A stretch of 64,000 nt of DNA from Acorus gramineus (lineage: Eukaryota; Streptophyta; Magnoliopsida; Acorales; Acoraceae). Position numbers and translations under genes: made by a program. The stretch lies in contig CM060854.1 in assembly GCA_030737835.1 (NCBI GenBank), positions 20,539,356-20,603,355 on the forward strand, given 5' to 3'. The notes under the pieces are model-generated. The model did no database searches. It saw only the letters and a program-made list of their open reading frames with translations, and had not been told where the DNA came from. Below are positions 24,522 through 37,005 of this stretch, piece by piece (positions within the stretch are counted from its first letter, which is position 1; every line of letters begins with the position of its first letter).

Positions 24522-27317
24522 GTAATCTCTCTCTCACCCACTTTGGGTTTTTTTTTTTAGGGTTACTTTGTCTCTTTATGTTGCTTTTATGGGTTATTTT
24601 TCGTTTGCTGTGTCTGATGAATCTGTTCAAGTTATTCTTTTTCTTTCTTTTTTTTATTTCATGGGTGGTTTTTTAGTGACCCATTTGTTTGTTTTTTCGA
24701 ATACCCAAAGATTTTGTATTGTTTGGTGATGATTTATTGGTTATTGTACACGTGGTTTAGGGTTTTGGGTCAATTTGGGGGTTTTGGGTCAATTTGATTG
24801 TGTGAAACAATAGTAATAAATTTGTATTTGATTTGATTTTATTGAGACCCAATGAGTGGATTTGCTTATTGAGTTTTTCATGACTTGTTTGGAGGGTTTG
24901 AGCTTCAGAACAGAAAGATCTTTTCGGAGTAAAAATGAAATTCAATGATGTTTAGGTTCCTGGTTTAAGAATATATTCTGTGAGAGTTCACTGATAGCGG
25001 GCTAGCTATATGACAGTTTGATATACCATATGCAAATTAGTATTCATGCTTGATATTGGGATAGTGGTGGTGATACTTTCTTCCTTAGTAAGCAATGATG
25101 CTTATGCATTCATGCTATTGATGCGTCTGTACTGTTCAGATTAAAAAAAAATTATTTCTTGGGACACAACTTTGGTCCCTTTTGGTTCTTTAATTCGTTA
25201 GATATTTAGGAGGGTTACAATTCTGGTGGGTTGAGTAAGGTTCGAGCTCAACCCAATTCCATCTTGACTCGATCCTTAAACCCGTGAGGTCAACCTGAAT
25301 CCAATCCCTCAGGTTTGGATTTCAAAATGGTGTCATTATAAATAATTTAAATATCACCACACTTGCAAATTGAATAGTTGTGCCTCATTGGAGGAGACAA
25401 TAGAGATAACATTAGAGATGGAGAGAGAATGAAGAAATAAAATTCTGTAATGTGATAGTTTTAGGGTAAAAAAATTAAGTTGGGCGATTTAGATTTTATA
25501 TCACAAATTATGGGTCCTTTGGATGTGAGATAGAAAAGAAATATTCACTTAAAGTCAGCATTTTAAACTCTAGATGCTAGCTTTACCAAAAGCTCGCTTT
25601 TGTCACCTTTTCAAAAAGCTTACATTTTACACATAAAAGATGAAAACTCTGTTTCCTGAAGTACAATGAAATGTGTGTTTGGAAATGTGTTTGGGTTAGT
25701 TTAATTCCAAATGCAGAATCGGCCAAAACACACTTCCAGTTGGACCCAAAATGGTTCAGATATGATCTGAACATTTAAATTAACATTCACCTCTCGGGAT
25801 TCAGGTTGGACTAACCCCTCAACCCAAATTCAACCTGAATTGGGTTTGGGTTTGGGTCTGCTCAAATTTGGGTTTGGGTTGAACCCAAAAACTCCAACCC
25901 AAAAAGCTGGTTGGGTCGGGTTCTACCCAACCAAGTTGCACCCCTGGTAGTTGGTCAATAGCCTATTAGTAATCTCGCTCCAAATTCTGATGCCATTGAA
26001 ATTTGTCCATCTTTCTAAGTCATCATGCATTAGATGTTGCTGAGTGTGATCTATTGTAGGATCAAGGATTGAATCTCACACTTAGTGCCTGATCCTGGCA
26101 CTTCCATTCCATGACCTCATCTATTTTTCTTTTCCATGTCCTTGTCGTCTATGAACTCTTATGCACACATCACCGAGCTTCAATGCGGTCATTGAATCTA
26201 CCATCGTTATCGTTCTTCTCCCAAAGTTCCTTGAAATAAGTGTCCTTTAGATGAATAAATTTCTTAATCTTGATTTGCTTATTAGTTGTGCGGTGTGCTG
26301 ATGGTGTTGATTATATTGTTCCTTGTGATTCATTCGTACATATCATATGAATGTGAATCAGGACATAAAAATGGAAGCAACGGGGATTAGGAAAAGGAAT
26401 CAATGAAAAATGAAGTCAGTATGGTCAGGACAAACACTAGGTCAATGTATTTTGTAGTTTATTTTTATTAAACACATTTTTGGTTTGCACTGGGGTGATT
26501 GAATCATATCTGAATCTATGACATTGGAAATGTTTTTTTTTTCTTTTTTTTTGGTTCTACGTTTCCTTTGATTTCCATTGTGGTATGGCATATCTTATTG
26601 CTTAGATGTTGGTGCATGTGGTACTACTATTGTACAATTGATTTGACTTTCTTCTTCTTTTTTTTTTCTTGAAACTGGTGTGATTCTCTCTTTCTTATAT
26701 GTATATGGGAGACATCTATCCGTGTGAATTTTCACATCTGTTGATCATTTTCTTTCGGGTCACTGTCCACCAATTGGATGTCGGAATGGATATTTATATA
26801 ATGCCAATTTTGCCGCCCCCTGTAGTTTCTTGATCAATGTACAAGTCTATTTTCATTTTTATTAAACATACTGCTTGAAGTTTTCCACCATTTACTTCTT
26901 GTTTTCTCTCCCCTTGATTTCTGTGCAACATATGAATTATAGATCTCTATTCATCTGTTATTCCCTTGTTCTCATGTAGATTATTATGGATGTCAAATAC
27001 CATGAAATTGATCTCATTGTCCACCATGGAAATTATCCAAAACATTGAGTTCCAGAAGTTTCTATGTAGTTACATGCATTGTACACAAGAATATACTACC
27101 AAAATGAGTTTCCAATAAACAAATAAGTGTGAGATTCTTGAATCAGGATCACTACTGTTTACCATGTTCTATTTAATTATTTGTCATTTTTTTTGTTTTT
27201 CTTTTAAACATGTTTCAACTCTCTATCTTCTTCTATATCTCTTGAGTATATTTTAATATTTGTAGTTTTAGATATATTTCAGTGGTCATATTTGCTTTAT
27301 TGGTGGTTTCTATGCAG
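24522..27317 (+). other. NUP50 5' UTR intron (about 2.8 kb)
   Basis: The intron is inferred from a good donor (GTAATC at 24522) and an acceptor (TATGCAG, ending 27317) placed 64 nt before the start codon. Long 5' UTR introns are common in plant housekeeping genes. It contains a stretch (about 25210-25946) rich in GGGTT/AACCC words that ends in GCACCCCTGG and resembles the MITE at 34395-34902. No coding exon is seen. Confidence 0.55.
25210..25946. mobile_element. GGGTTTGGGTT-rich MITE-like element in the NUP50 intron
   Basis: Clusters of AACCCAA/TTGGGTT words at both ends and a right end GTTGCACCCCTGG recall the element at 34395-34902, whose left end is GTAGGGGTGCAACTTGG. The left boundary is unclear. 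Probably a diverged member of the same non-autonomous family. Confidence 0.4.
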
Positions 27318-27381
27318 CTTTCAGATCAATTCTTGGTATAAGGAGGAGTTCCCTTATTATTGGACTTGCCTCAAGTTATCA

Positions 27382-28836
27382 ATGGGTGACTCAGAATGCG
27401 CTATTCCTCCATCGAAGAAGAGGGTTGCTGGCAGGGAACTTTCACGTGATGACCCTGGTCTTGATGATGATGACGATGCTCCTGAACAGGAGCTTGAAAC
27501 ATTTAAAAAAGCCAGTGAGGAAGTAATGGCAACTAGAAGAATTGTGAAGGTGCGACGCAATCAGCCATCATCAACCCCCTCTTCTAATCCTTTTGCTGCC
27601 ATCCGCTTGGTTCCTCCTGCAGAATCTGATGGAAAAACTATGAGCTCTACTTCCTTGCCTCATCCGGTCGGTGACAAAGCTGTTTTAGAGGAGGAAGGTG
27701 ATGCTGTGATGGAGAAAGTTGTAGAGGGAGAAGGAACCAGAGATGGAGCAGTGTTGGATGAACCAAATGAAACAAAGGTAACAAATAAGGAGATGGAAAA
27801 TGTGACTGATATATCAGCAGGTAATTTTGCTAAAGAGGAGAAGAATGATGTGAAGGAGAGTGTTGAGTCGGAAGAAATGAATAAACCTAAGGACACTGAA
27901 AAAGAAGATACAGCTGGAGAAGAAACCAAAGAAACAGCCAAACCTGAGGAGGAGGGCAAAACTACAACTGCTGGAGAAGGAGCTGAGGATGCATCTGAGG
28001 ACAAAGAAGCCGCCAAACCTGAGGAGGGGGAGAAAACTACAAAAGGGGGAGAAGAAGCTGAGGATGCATCCAAGGAGGAGGAATCATCTAAAAGCGAGGA
28101 TGTCAATGTGATATCGAGTGCCAAGACTTCGACCGCTGGTCCTTTCAGTTTGTTCCAACAACTTTCCAGCGGCCAAAATGCTTTTACGGGATTTGCTGGA
28201 ACGGGGTTTTCAAGCTCTTCCTTTTCTTTTGGTATGGCTCCCAAGGAGAGCTCTCCTTTTGGTGTAGGATCTGGGTCCCTTTTTGATCTAAAGAGTGAAA
28301 CGAAGTCTTTCCCTTCCTTTGGTGCCGGAAACTCTACCAATGGGGGTTCCATGAACCTCTTTGGAACTACTACATCAGATGCCAACAAGGCTGGTGGAAG
28401 TGTTATAGCACCCTTGGAGGGGCCTATTGAAACGGGGGAGGAGAATGAGAAGTGTGTTTTTAACGCTGATGCTGTATTGTTTGAGTTCATAGATGGAGGT
28501 TGGAAGGAGCGAGGAAAAGGGGAACTGAAAGTAAATGTCTCAACGTTGGATGCTGGAAAGTCTAGGCTTGTGATGAGGGCTAGGGGTAACTACAGGTTGA
28601 TTTTGAATGCCAGTCTTTACCCGGACATGTCACTGACGAATATGGATAAGAGGGGAATTACCTTTGCTTGCATTAATAGTGCTGGTGAGGGAAAGGGTGA
28701 ACTTGTTACATTTGCTCTTAAATTCAAGGACAGTTCTTTTGTGGAGGAGTTTCGGGGTGTTGTGACATCGCACAAGGGTGAAAAGACCAGCGCCTTCAAG
28801 ACACCTGAAAATTCGCCCAAGGCTTCAGACGAATGA
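27382..28836 (+). CDS. NUP50: Nuclear pore protein NUP50 with RanBP1-type domain
   Basis: One coding exon gives 484 residues from the Met of MGDSECAIPPSKKR. An upstream in-frame Met at 27292 lies before the inferred splice acceptor (27317/27318) and so is intronic or non-coding. Parts in order: an N-terminal segment with a basic patch (PSKKRVAGREL), followed by an acidic stretch typical of the importin-alpha binding NUP50 N-terminus; a long Glu/Lys/Thr-rich linker; scattered FG motifs (NPFAAIRL, FSFG, SPFGVG, SFPSFGAG, MNLFG); and a C-terminal Ran-binding domain, about residues 355-465 (VLFEFIDGGWKERGKGELKV, RLVMRARGNYRLILNA). NUP50 sits on the nuclear basket side and helps recycle importins with RanGTP. 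The linker holds a 75-nt tandem duplication. No frame damage seen. Confidence 0.93.
   Translation: MGDSECAIPPSKKRVAGRELSRDDPGLDDDDDAPEQELETFKKASEEVMATRRIVKVRRNQPSSTPSSNPFAAIRLVPPAESDGKTMSSTSLPHPVGDKAVLEEEGDAVMEKVVEGEGTRDGAVLDEPNETKVTNKEMENVTDISAGNFAKEEKNDVKESVESEEMNKPKDTEKEDTAGEETKETAKPEEEGKTTTAGEGAEDASEDKEAAKPEEGEKTTKGGEEAEDASKEEESSKSEDVNVISSAKTSTAGPFSLFQQLSSGQNAFTGFAGTGFSSSSFSFGMAPKESSPFGVGSGSLFDLKSETKSFPSFGAGNSTNGGSMNLFGTTTSDANKAGGSVIAPLEGPIETGEENEKCVFNADAVLFEFIDGGWKERGKGELKVNVSTLDAGKSRLVMRARGNYRLILNASLYPDMSLTNMDKRGITFACINSAGEGKGELVTFALKFKDSSFVEEFRGVVTSHKGEKTSAFKTPENSPKASDE
27937..28086 (+). repeat. 75-nt tandem duplication inside NUP50
   Basis: Two 25-codon units, 27937-28011 and 28012-28086, both begin AKPEE and contain EAEDAS or GAEDAS. 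They encode residues 186-235 of the disordered acidic linker. The reading frame is kept. Confidence 0.85.
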
Positions 28837-29090
28837 GAAAATAAACAATTATTCTTGAAGAGTTGAATTATCTAATGCGAATAACCTCGGTAATTGCTGT
28901 TGAAATCTACTTTTTGCTGTTGTATTTGGTTTTATATGATGTGCTTGTTATTTGAGTGAGGTTTCGGTTAGTCTTGTTTCACTTATCTTCTCTGTTTATC
29001 TGCACCCTGGTCTCTGAAAATTAATATCTTGTATTAGGATCTTAGAAGTTAATTTTATGCTGAAGCCTTGTGCTGTATAATCTACTCATG

Positions 29091-29361
29091 TTTTTCCCCA
29101 TTGGAAATATTTTATCATTTTTTGCCAAAATTGTACAATTAAGTCAATAATTTAGCCTACTAATAGTGAGCTTCTGAGATTATCTTCATTTCCAAAATTT
29201 TGCAGACTATTTTTTGTTGTCTGAATTTTTTCCCCATTGGAAATATTTTATCATTTTTGCCAAAATGGTACAATAAGTCAATGATTTAGCCTACTAATGG
29301 TGAGCTTCTGAGATTATCTTCATTTCCAAAATTTTGCTGACTATTTTTTGTTGTCTGAATT
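29091..29361 (+). repeat. 136-bp tandem duplication
   Basis: TTTTTCCCCATTGGAAATAT starts at 29091 and again at 29227. Both copies end with TTGTTGTCTGAATT and differ by only a few substitutions and indels, so the duplication is recent or conserved. Position: 250 bp downstream of the NUP50 stop codon. Confidence 0.9.
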
Positions 29362-32200
29362 GATAACTCGTTACTAAATAAGAAAAAAAAAAGGTAATAA
29401 ATAGCAGTCTCTCGGTTTTGGGTGATTTCCCTTGCATTCAAATATGCTATGTGTACTCTTTTTTTTCCCTCACCGCCCCAGTTTTTACCGGAGTGAACTT
29501 TAAAAAAACTTTTCTAGGTGATTGTCAATATTAAATCAGGGTTGTGATCATTATCTATCAATGTTATATCTTGCCCTTGCGTACGAGGTCATTATATGCG
29601 GGCATAAAGTCTTGATGGCTCTTGGTCTTTTCCGATGGCAGTCTCCTTGATGTTTCATCATACTTGCCTATTATAGACACCTGTTTTCTCCTCATCTTGG
29701 TCACCTGTTTCTGCTCATCTCATGGCTTCCATGAAACTCTGTTTAGTTCTCCCCCTCCCATTTGCATCCATGTGCTGCAATCTTTAAATCAGAATGAACC
29801 AAATTTCTCCTCGTCTGCTTCATCTAATTCTGAAACTTACATCTTGGCGTTATTTTTTCAGTTCCATCACAATGTCATAACAAGAAGAATGTGTGTGTCC
29901 TTGTCGAGTATGAATATGCATCTTGCACAGAACCTTCGAGTGTCTATTGCTGTGGTAAATAAGGCATCAGAGACATGAGGTTGTCCCAGACGGCTTAGAA
30001 TTTGGGTGTCCTTGTCGCATACCGTGCATTCATTTTCATCTACTTCAACACTTTTAACGAAGCATATTGCTTGTGCCAAACATCCTATCTTCTTCAATTA
30101 TGAGGAACAAAGATCACCAGTGTTCTGATGAGCGTGATCGATTTGCAACACTTGGGAGAAACCTGACAACTTTAATTGATCATGGCTATATGAAGCATAT
30201 CAAATCCTGATATATTGTTTAAGAACCATGTTTCATTTGTTGACGTGCTATCACTAAAAAATTCCACTGTTAAATTAAATCTTCATAGTTCCCTAGTGCT
30301 GTTGAGTTGTATACTATCTGTGCGGCTGTGCTTTGCAGTTCTTTTATCATTCTCTTTTCATTCTAATGTTCAAAAGAAGAGCAATGTGGTTGGATAAATT
30401 AATCTTATCATGTTTCTTACTGATGACATTAATGTTCGTAGGAGATTCCTGTAATGGACAGGATGATACAAATCATGGTCATAAACTATACCAATGGAAC
30501 CCCACTTTATGTGGGATCGCTTTATAAACTGTACTGTTTGCCGGATCTCTTCATCTCGAAAAAAATGAATGACCATCATCTCAACTTCTGAAAAATTAAG
30601 GGTATTTAGGCAAAAGATTAATTGAGAAAATGTTGTAATATATTGATTGTCCTTTTATTTGTTTGTAGAGATAAACATTCATTATTTTCTATTATTCAAT
30701 TTGAAGAACTTCTGACTTATTAAAATGTGGGTGATTGCCTACTGTTTAGTGAAAAAAAAATTGAAAAACCTCACCTGGATCATTTATGTAGCATTTCCCT
30801 ATAATGTGGTAATAAATGGTAACTAGAGATAAAGTAATGATTACTTTACCATTGCCTTGTAAATTTGATGTGGGAAAGAAGAATAATTTACTTTCACTTT
30901 TGGCTGCATAACAATGTAGACTTTTTTTTTTGGATGACGGTGGATGTAGAAATATTTGTTGTGTTGATCTTGTTGCATAAATGATGAGCATATCTAGAAC
31001 AAACACTGAAAGTGATGAAAACAAAGTAACAAACACATACTACTATTATTTTGCCACTGCTGCTTATGAGTGGCTTTTCGATGTGTTGTTTGTTCTTCCT
31101 GAAGATGGTCGCTAACCATGTTTGTTCTTTGTTGCAGCACCCTCTTGGTTCTCTGTTATCTTCCCCGCGTGATCCTTCTTTCAGGTGAATTACCTAATGC
31201 AAGCCTTTGAAATAGTTGAGACTACTTGGACAACTTTTGAAAGGTTGAAATCATGGGATTGAAGTCCTATTGAGACTTCATGTTTTGGTTTTTGACAGAA
31301 AGGGAGGAAGGATAGATGAGACTTTTTGGAATGTCATCAAAGTATACTGTCAGTGGTTTATTGTTGTTGTAATGCCTGTTAACATTTTGTTCACTTTTTA
31401 GGTCCTTATGTATTTTCAGTTGGACTTCACATTTCATCAGTTGTGAGGAGAATATATTGGTTTGCGTAGATTATATTTTCTTCTGAGTGCTCAAAATTAC
31501 AGAATTTCCTGACTCTTGATAATATTCAATCATTCAAAAGGAAACCTAGGATGTGTTGAAAGATCCAAGGGATTTCCAGTGAGCTGAGATGAAATTGGTA
31601 GGGTGTTCTCACAACATTGATTGAGATTTTTTTGTAGCTTTTCAAAGATGCAATCTCACATGTTGAAATTTAAAGCTGAACATTTAAAATTATTATTTGC
31701 ACCATCAGGTCTGGATTGGGCTCAAGTAACTCAGACCTTTCAGTTCAAACCCAATCTGAATAAAGCTATGCTTTGCTTGGATTTGTGTTAACACTGACTC
31801 TTAAGTTCCATCCTGAATTTTTTCAAAGTCAGATTGGGTCAGGTTTAAACCCAATTGTTAGCCTATTAAGCTGGCTTGTATTTCTGATCACCCAAGCTGC
31901 AGGAAACATCTGTTTGGATGCACTTTTTAAAAGCAATGATTCTTATATTCCTACGTTTTAAATATAGATTTGAAAAGTTTACTTTTCATAGCTTTTTAAA
32001 CAGAGATTTTTCTTTTTCTTTTTTTCTTTTTTAATACTGAAGAAGCCAAATGTGATGTTTGAAAAGTTCACTGCAGAGAGATGTTGAAATCTGCATTTGA
32101 AAAAATTTCAGGATTTTCAAAACAAATCTGCTCAAATGCGGATCCAAGTGGAAGCTTTATTGTGATTGAGATCTTTTGCAACTGCATGGTATGTTGAGGT

Positions 32201-32743
32201 CTAAGAGCATCTCCAAAAACCTTTTTATACCACATTTTTTTCCATACAGGGAGTCAGAACCCTTAAAACCCAGCTCCAAAAATCTCCAGACATCACTACC
32301 TTTTTCCGTAACTCACTCCCTGTGGGTGGAGAGCCCAATTCATTCCCTACATCTAAAAAAGACTATATTCCCTCCTTCCCCTTCTTTCATTTTTTGTTTC
32401 TTTATATGGGCATATTGGGTATTTTCCTACGTGAAATTTTTTTTATTCATTATAAATAATTAATTTTTATTCATTATTAATAATTTTTATGTAATTAATT
32501 TTTATTCCAAGTCCATATTTGATAAATTTTAAAATATGATTTTGTTTTTCATTTGATATTTGGACTTTTTTTTTAATTTATGAATAAGAATTTGGATAAA
32601 TTTGTCATTTGAAACGAAGATTGGATAAGAATGAGGATGTTTTTGGAGTGATAAAAGGAGAATAGCTCTCTACATGTCATAGAGAGCCTTTTTTTTTCCT
32701 ACAATATAAAAAAATAATGATGAGACTTTTGAAGATACTCTAA
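32201..32743. mobile_element. MITE with GAGCATCTCCAAAA ends
   Basis: The left end CTAAGAGCATCTCCAAAA and the right end TTTTGAAGATACTCTAAAG are inverted with three or so mismatches. Elements starting GAGCATCTCC are widespread in plants. No coding capacity. Confidence 0.6.
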
Positions 32744-33879
32744 AGTGTTGCATAGTAAATCCGAGGAGACATTGTTTGTGGACTCTTATTGCTGAAGTTA
32801 CTATAATATATACGTGTTGTAAATTCAGTTACTTAACCTGCAACCAAATTAAGATGAGATTTAATCAGTCTTAGATCACATCAGTGCTTGTCGGTCCATT
32901 CCGTACACATTCCTATAATTTCCCATCATAATAGTAACTTAACATGGTCTTCCATTCAACAAGTACTTGGAATTTTTTTATATTCTAACTATACATTTTT
33001 GTTTACAACAGGTTCTTATATAATAGATTTTCTTCTAAAAAATTGTTGTCTATAACACAATTTTTCAGTACAAAAAACAATTGATATAGAATGCAATTAT
33101 TGCCCAGTATGGTACTAATATTATGGTATAATAAATAAATAAATAAAAAGGCATATAGCCCCTTAAAAGTTTGCTTATACACATGTCGATCCCTCTTTTT
33201 GTGAAAAATCCATATAAGTATATAACCCTCTTATTGTTTAGGTTATACTGATCTGTCCCCTGCCATTAACACCTATCAATATCCAGTCTATCATAATATC
33301 CCCCTCAAGTAAGTTGATGAGAGACTAATATTAAGCCTGTCAACAGATCATTTACAAATCAGATGAGTCGATATCCATATCCTATTATAATTATTTAGAT
33401 ACAAATATTAATTTTTAAATTTGAATCTCTTCGAATACGGATCGAATATGGATATTTTTTGGATAATTGTCATATTTAAATAAAAACATTAAGTTGAGTA
33501 ATTAAGTGATATATTAGAGAAATATAACATTAAAGTTAAGAATTTTAGATTTATTCTCTCACATATCATATATAAATTTTTTAATAATAATATAAAATAT
33601 CTTAACTGTGATTAATCATACAAGATAACAAATATGTTTAATTTAAATATCTTTCGGATCAGATATACTCCAATTCATATCCGTATTCCGAATATTTGAA
33701 TATCAGATGATATTTCTGACTTTTTTTTGTACGGATTCAGAGCGGATACAAATTTTTTTTTGGATAATTGATTGGCTTAACTAATATATATATATGGTTC
33801 AAGATAGAACCATAGAAGAATCACTCCAGATAACTAATCTTCTGTTTTCCCCAAACTTCCACATTTCTGATTGGTTTTA

Positions 33880-34221
33880 GGGTCCGTTTGGAAACATAGA
33901 TTGAAAAGTAGCTTTTAGAATAAAGCTGCTTTTTAAGATGATTTTAGACCTTGACTTTTTTAGGATGCTTTTTTTTAATTCAGGAATCAATATTTGAAAG
34001 GAGTTTAATGTTTGGCAGAGAAAGCTGCTTTTCAATTAAAAAAATCGATTCCGATAAAAAAACGTTGTTTTTGAGCTTTTCAAAACACAGATTTCGAGGA
34101 AAAAATTAAAAGGAATTCAGCTTTCGATTCTGTAAAAAACTGTCCCGTTTGGCTGCACGATTTTAGCTTTTTAACTTTTCAAAAAATAAAAACGCGTCTA
34201 AACGCGCAACTAAACGGGGCC
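33880..34221. mobile_element. Tourist-type MITE (342 bp) with TTA target duplication
   Basis: The ends GGGTCCGTTTGG and CTAAACGGGGCC are inverted relatives, and the flanks are TTA at 33877-33879 and TTA at 34222-34224. This is the PIF/Harbinger (Tourist) pattern. The interior has no coding capacity. Confidence 0.75.
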
Positions 34222-34394
34222 TTAGTTGTACTCTCACACTCAAATGTTGATGTATCTGATAAATAAAAAATTTGTGCTTGTGATTACTTGCGAGCACAGT
34301 CACGTAATGTCCCTTTACCATAAATTACACCTCATAAAGTTTTTCCATCACAGGATTTTCCAAAACGCAAGGTTCCCATCACGGATCCAAACAG

Positions 34395-34902
34395 GTAGGG
34401 GTGCAACTTGGGCGGGTTAAACCCGACCCAATCCGGTTCATGGGCTGGTTTGGGTTGAGGTTTTTCTCTGCCGGGTTCAACCAGACCCGAACCCAAACTA
34501 ACCCAAACCCAATTCGGGTAGGGTTCGGGTTGAGGGTCGGGTTATCCAGGCTCAATCCGAATCCGAATTGGTGAAGGCTTTTTTTATATTTTTATTGAAA
34601 AGCGATGAAGTTATGTTTGGCTTAATTAAAATTTAGAATATGTATTCATAAACTATTTGGATTTTGTAAGTTTTTTTTGTGGTGAATATACATTTAATTA
34701 ATTAGATTTATTATGTTGTTTATTAAATCATTTTTATGATCTTTTAAGTATTAAACCCGAGCCCGGCCCAAGCCCGAATTCAACCCGAACCCGTTCGGGT
34801 TGAACCCTTCAGGTTGAGGTCGGGATCGGGTTCGAGTTCTGGTTGGACTCTATGCAACGTGGGTTAAAGCCGAACCCAACCCAACCCACCCGGCACCCCT
34901 AC
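34395..34902. mobile_element. GTAGGGGTG-type MITE (508 bp) inserted in copy B
   Basis: Ends GTAGGGGTGC and GCACCCCTAC are perfectly inverted, and AAACAG flanks both sides (34389-34394 and 34903-34908). The interior is full of AACCC/GGGTT words. The paralogous position in copy A (near 11761-11781) has no insertion and aligns with the flanks at equal length once one AAACAG is removed. Confidence 0.82.
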
Positions 34903-36036
34903 AAACAGAGTCATAGTTCTGTTTACAACAAATGTTAGACAAAGGTTTTTCTTGGTACGGTGAGTGCATATTTGTATCGTAAATATAATAAAAGTATGAA
35001 AATAATTACACTATCTTTTAGATATGTTGATCATTACTATGAGATATATAAGCCAAAACTTTTATATTAGATGTGAAGGCCACAAATGAAAATTAAGGTT
35101 AGTTTTTAAATCACCAAGAACATGATAAAACATCCAAACTTCTATATATATCAAGGTTCAATGAACAGTTTTTTGTTTGACTGAGAGTTGTGATATATTA
35201 TATAAATATCATAAAAGTATAAAAATAATTAAATTATTTATGTGTATTCTAACTGTTAGTACGAAAAAATATAACCAATTTTTTTTTATATCAGGTGAGA
35301 AGACAATACCTTTGAATTTATATTCACAAAGAATATAGTAAACTTTTTGAACTAAATGAATATAACAATCCTACAAGTTTAGGGTTCAATGAGACGATAA
35401 TTATGAGAGGTATTCAATTGTCAAATTTTGAACCAGTTGGACATCAACTCAACTAGGAATTCAAAATAAGTATGATTATGTATAAAATATATTAATAAAG
35501 CTTAATTCTTAAAAAATTCACTTTCTTAACTTTTCAAATAGAAAATTGACAAGTGACAATTTCACATATAAAACATGTGAGATTATGATAATTAACATCA
35601 CGTGTCAGTTCCCCTGTTGGATCCAATCATTATCTGCATGTTCTTTTTTCTTATCTTTTCGTCAATCATTGAGCTATTGTTCAATATAATCGTAGTTTAA
35701 GGTCAAAATGATATTCTGATACATTTGATAACAAGAATGACACAGGAATATCTATAATCAGAACACTATTTTTTTTTAATCATCCTATCAGTGATTTAAC
35801 TAGTCCACCTAAGAGCTGCATTATGATTTATAATATCTCTTCCCCAAGTAAATACTCTTAATAAAGAATTAATAAAAATAAGCACATCAATCTTCCTAAA
35901 CTCTATTTGTCATTCCCACATTTTCTTCAGGGAGAAAACTGATATTTCAAAATGACACACATAAAGGTTAGCCAAAAAAATATATAACATGAATAATTTC
36001 TAAAAAATTTTAAAAATAAAAGTAACTAATATTTCA

Positions 36037-36858
36037 ACTCTGTGCGCAGGTCTCGTTCCCCCCCGCCAGTTGACGGAGCGCTTAGAAGCTTGGGGTGGGG
36101 GCGCTTCACTTCGGGGGCTGACGAGCCTCGGTGGCGTCCCAGTGTGGGTTCCCTGTCAAAAGCAGCTACATGTGGAGAAGACGGGGGCTCACCTATGTGT
36201 CTTTGGCCTACGGGAATCCTAAGACTATCTGGGGTTCGAAAGCCCCCCCCCCTGAAAATCAAAGTCTTCCTGTGGCTCAGGTGGAGAGGGGAGGAGTCAG
36301 TGTTGTGCGCTCTCTGTGGTGAGGAACCCGAATCAGTGGCACACTTGTTTGGACAATGCCGGGTTACCTGTGTGCTGTGGAGGGAGGTCGGAGCGGCTAC
36401 GTCGCTTGCTCCCTTCTCCTCCCTGGCGGAGATGTGGAGGCGGGTGCAGCCCTCTGCACACGAGCTGGACAGGGACGGGTAAAGGCTGTGGCATGTTTGA
36501 TTATCCCGACAGGTGCACGGGTGATTTGGCTATCGTGGAACCCTGCAGTCTTCAAGGGTGCGCAGACGTATGTAGAAAATAAGTGGGGGTTTATGGTGCT
36601 ACTCATTCGCGAACTGGTTGGGGCGAGGGGGGTGCTTTTCCGTGGGGGCACGCTGGAGGTCATCATGTAGCCAAGAGTGGTGCTAGGACAGTGGCAAGTG
36701 AACATCCTGTCCACTCCCACGACACACACATTTTTACCTCTTATGTTATGTACTTCCTATGCTCTGTTTCCTCTCATCTGTACTAACTCTTTTATTTAAT
36801 GAAATCGGTTGGTAGCTAGTTTTTACCTCCAAAAAAAAAAAAAATTACTCTGCACGCA
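36037..36858 (+). mobile_element. 5'-truncated LINE fragment with zinc-binding (zf-RVT) region
   Basis: This GC-rich island in AT-rich DNA encodes, in shifting frames, FPVKSSYMWRRR, PPLKIKVFLWLRWRG and CALCGEEPESVAHLFGQC. That is the cysteine/histidine region found after the reverse transcriptase of plant L1 LINEs. It ends in an A-run (about 36832-36844) as expected of LINEs. ACTCTGTGCGCA (36037-36048) and ACTCTGCACGCA (36847-36858) may be a diverged target duplication. C-runs near 36059 and 36241 break the frame. Confidence 0.75.
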
Positions 36859-36953
36859 CACGCACAACACACATTGAAGTACATACTATTACAAAAAAAT
36901 GATACTAAGATACAAGTGTATTTTTTTATGAAAAACTGAAAAAAAATTAATTC

Positions 36954-37005
36954 GCACTGTGACAGTGCAGTATACACTGCATATTGCAGTGTACACTTCA
37001 CTATC
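36954..37005. repeat. Nested perfect palindromes
   Basis: GCACTGTGACAGTGC (36954-36968) is a perfect hairpin with 7-bp arms. It is followed directly by GTATACACTGCA-TAT-TGCAGTGTACAC, whose 12-bp arms differ at one position. Both are in the copy-B-specific segment. Confidence 0.8.

Larger units (their letters stand above)
28837..34319. other. Intergenic region 3' of NUP50
   Basis: The start holds the NUP50 3' UTR. Beyond it I find no coding gene. Contents: a 136-bp tandem duplication (29091-29361), an exon-like piece bounded by TTGCAG and GTGAATT near 31139-31184, an element with GAGCATCTCC-type ends (32201-32743), fragments related to the GGGTT-rich family near 31700-31870, a fragment like F1/F2 near 33150-33240, a diverged GGATACGAATC-rich patch at 33350-33760 and a Tourist MITE (33880-34221). 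Confidence 0.55.

Noticed and set aside
27292..27381. Upstream start for NUP50 adding 30 residues
   Set aside because: The added part spans a likely splice acceptor (TATGCAG at 27311-27317) and is rich in Trp/Phe, unlike NUP50 N-termini, which begin MGD-type sequence.
27660..28490. 276-codon minus-strand serine-rich frame
   Set aside because: Antisense of the Glu/Lys-rich NUP50 linker, which automatically gives Ser/Phe/Leu-rich sequence.
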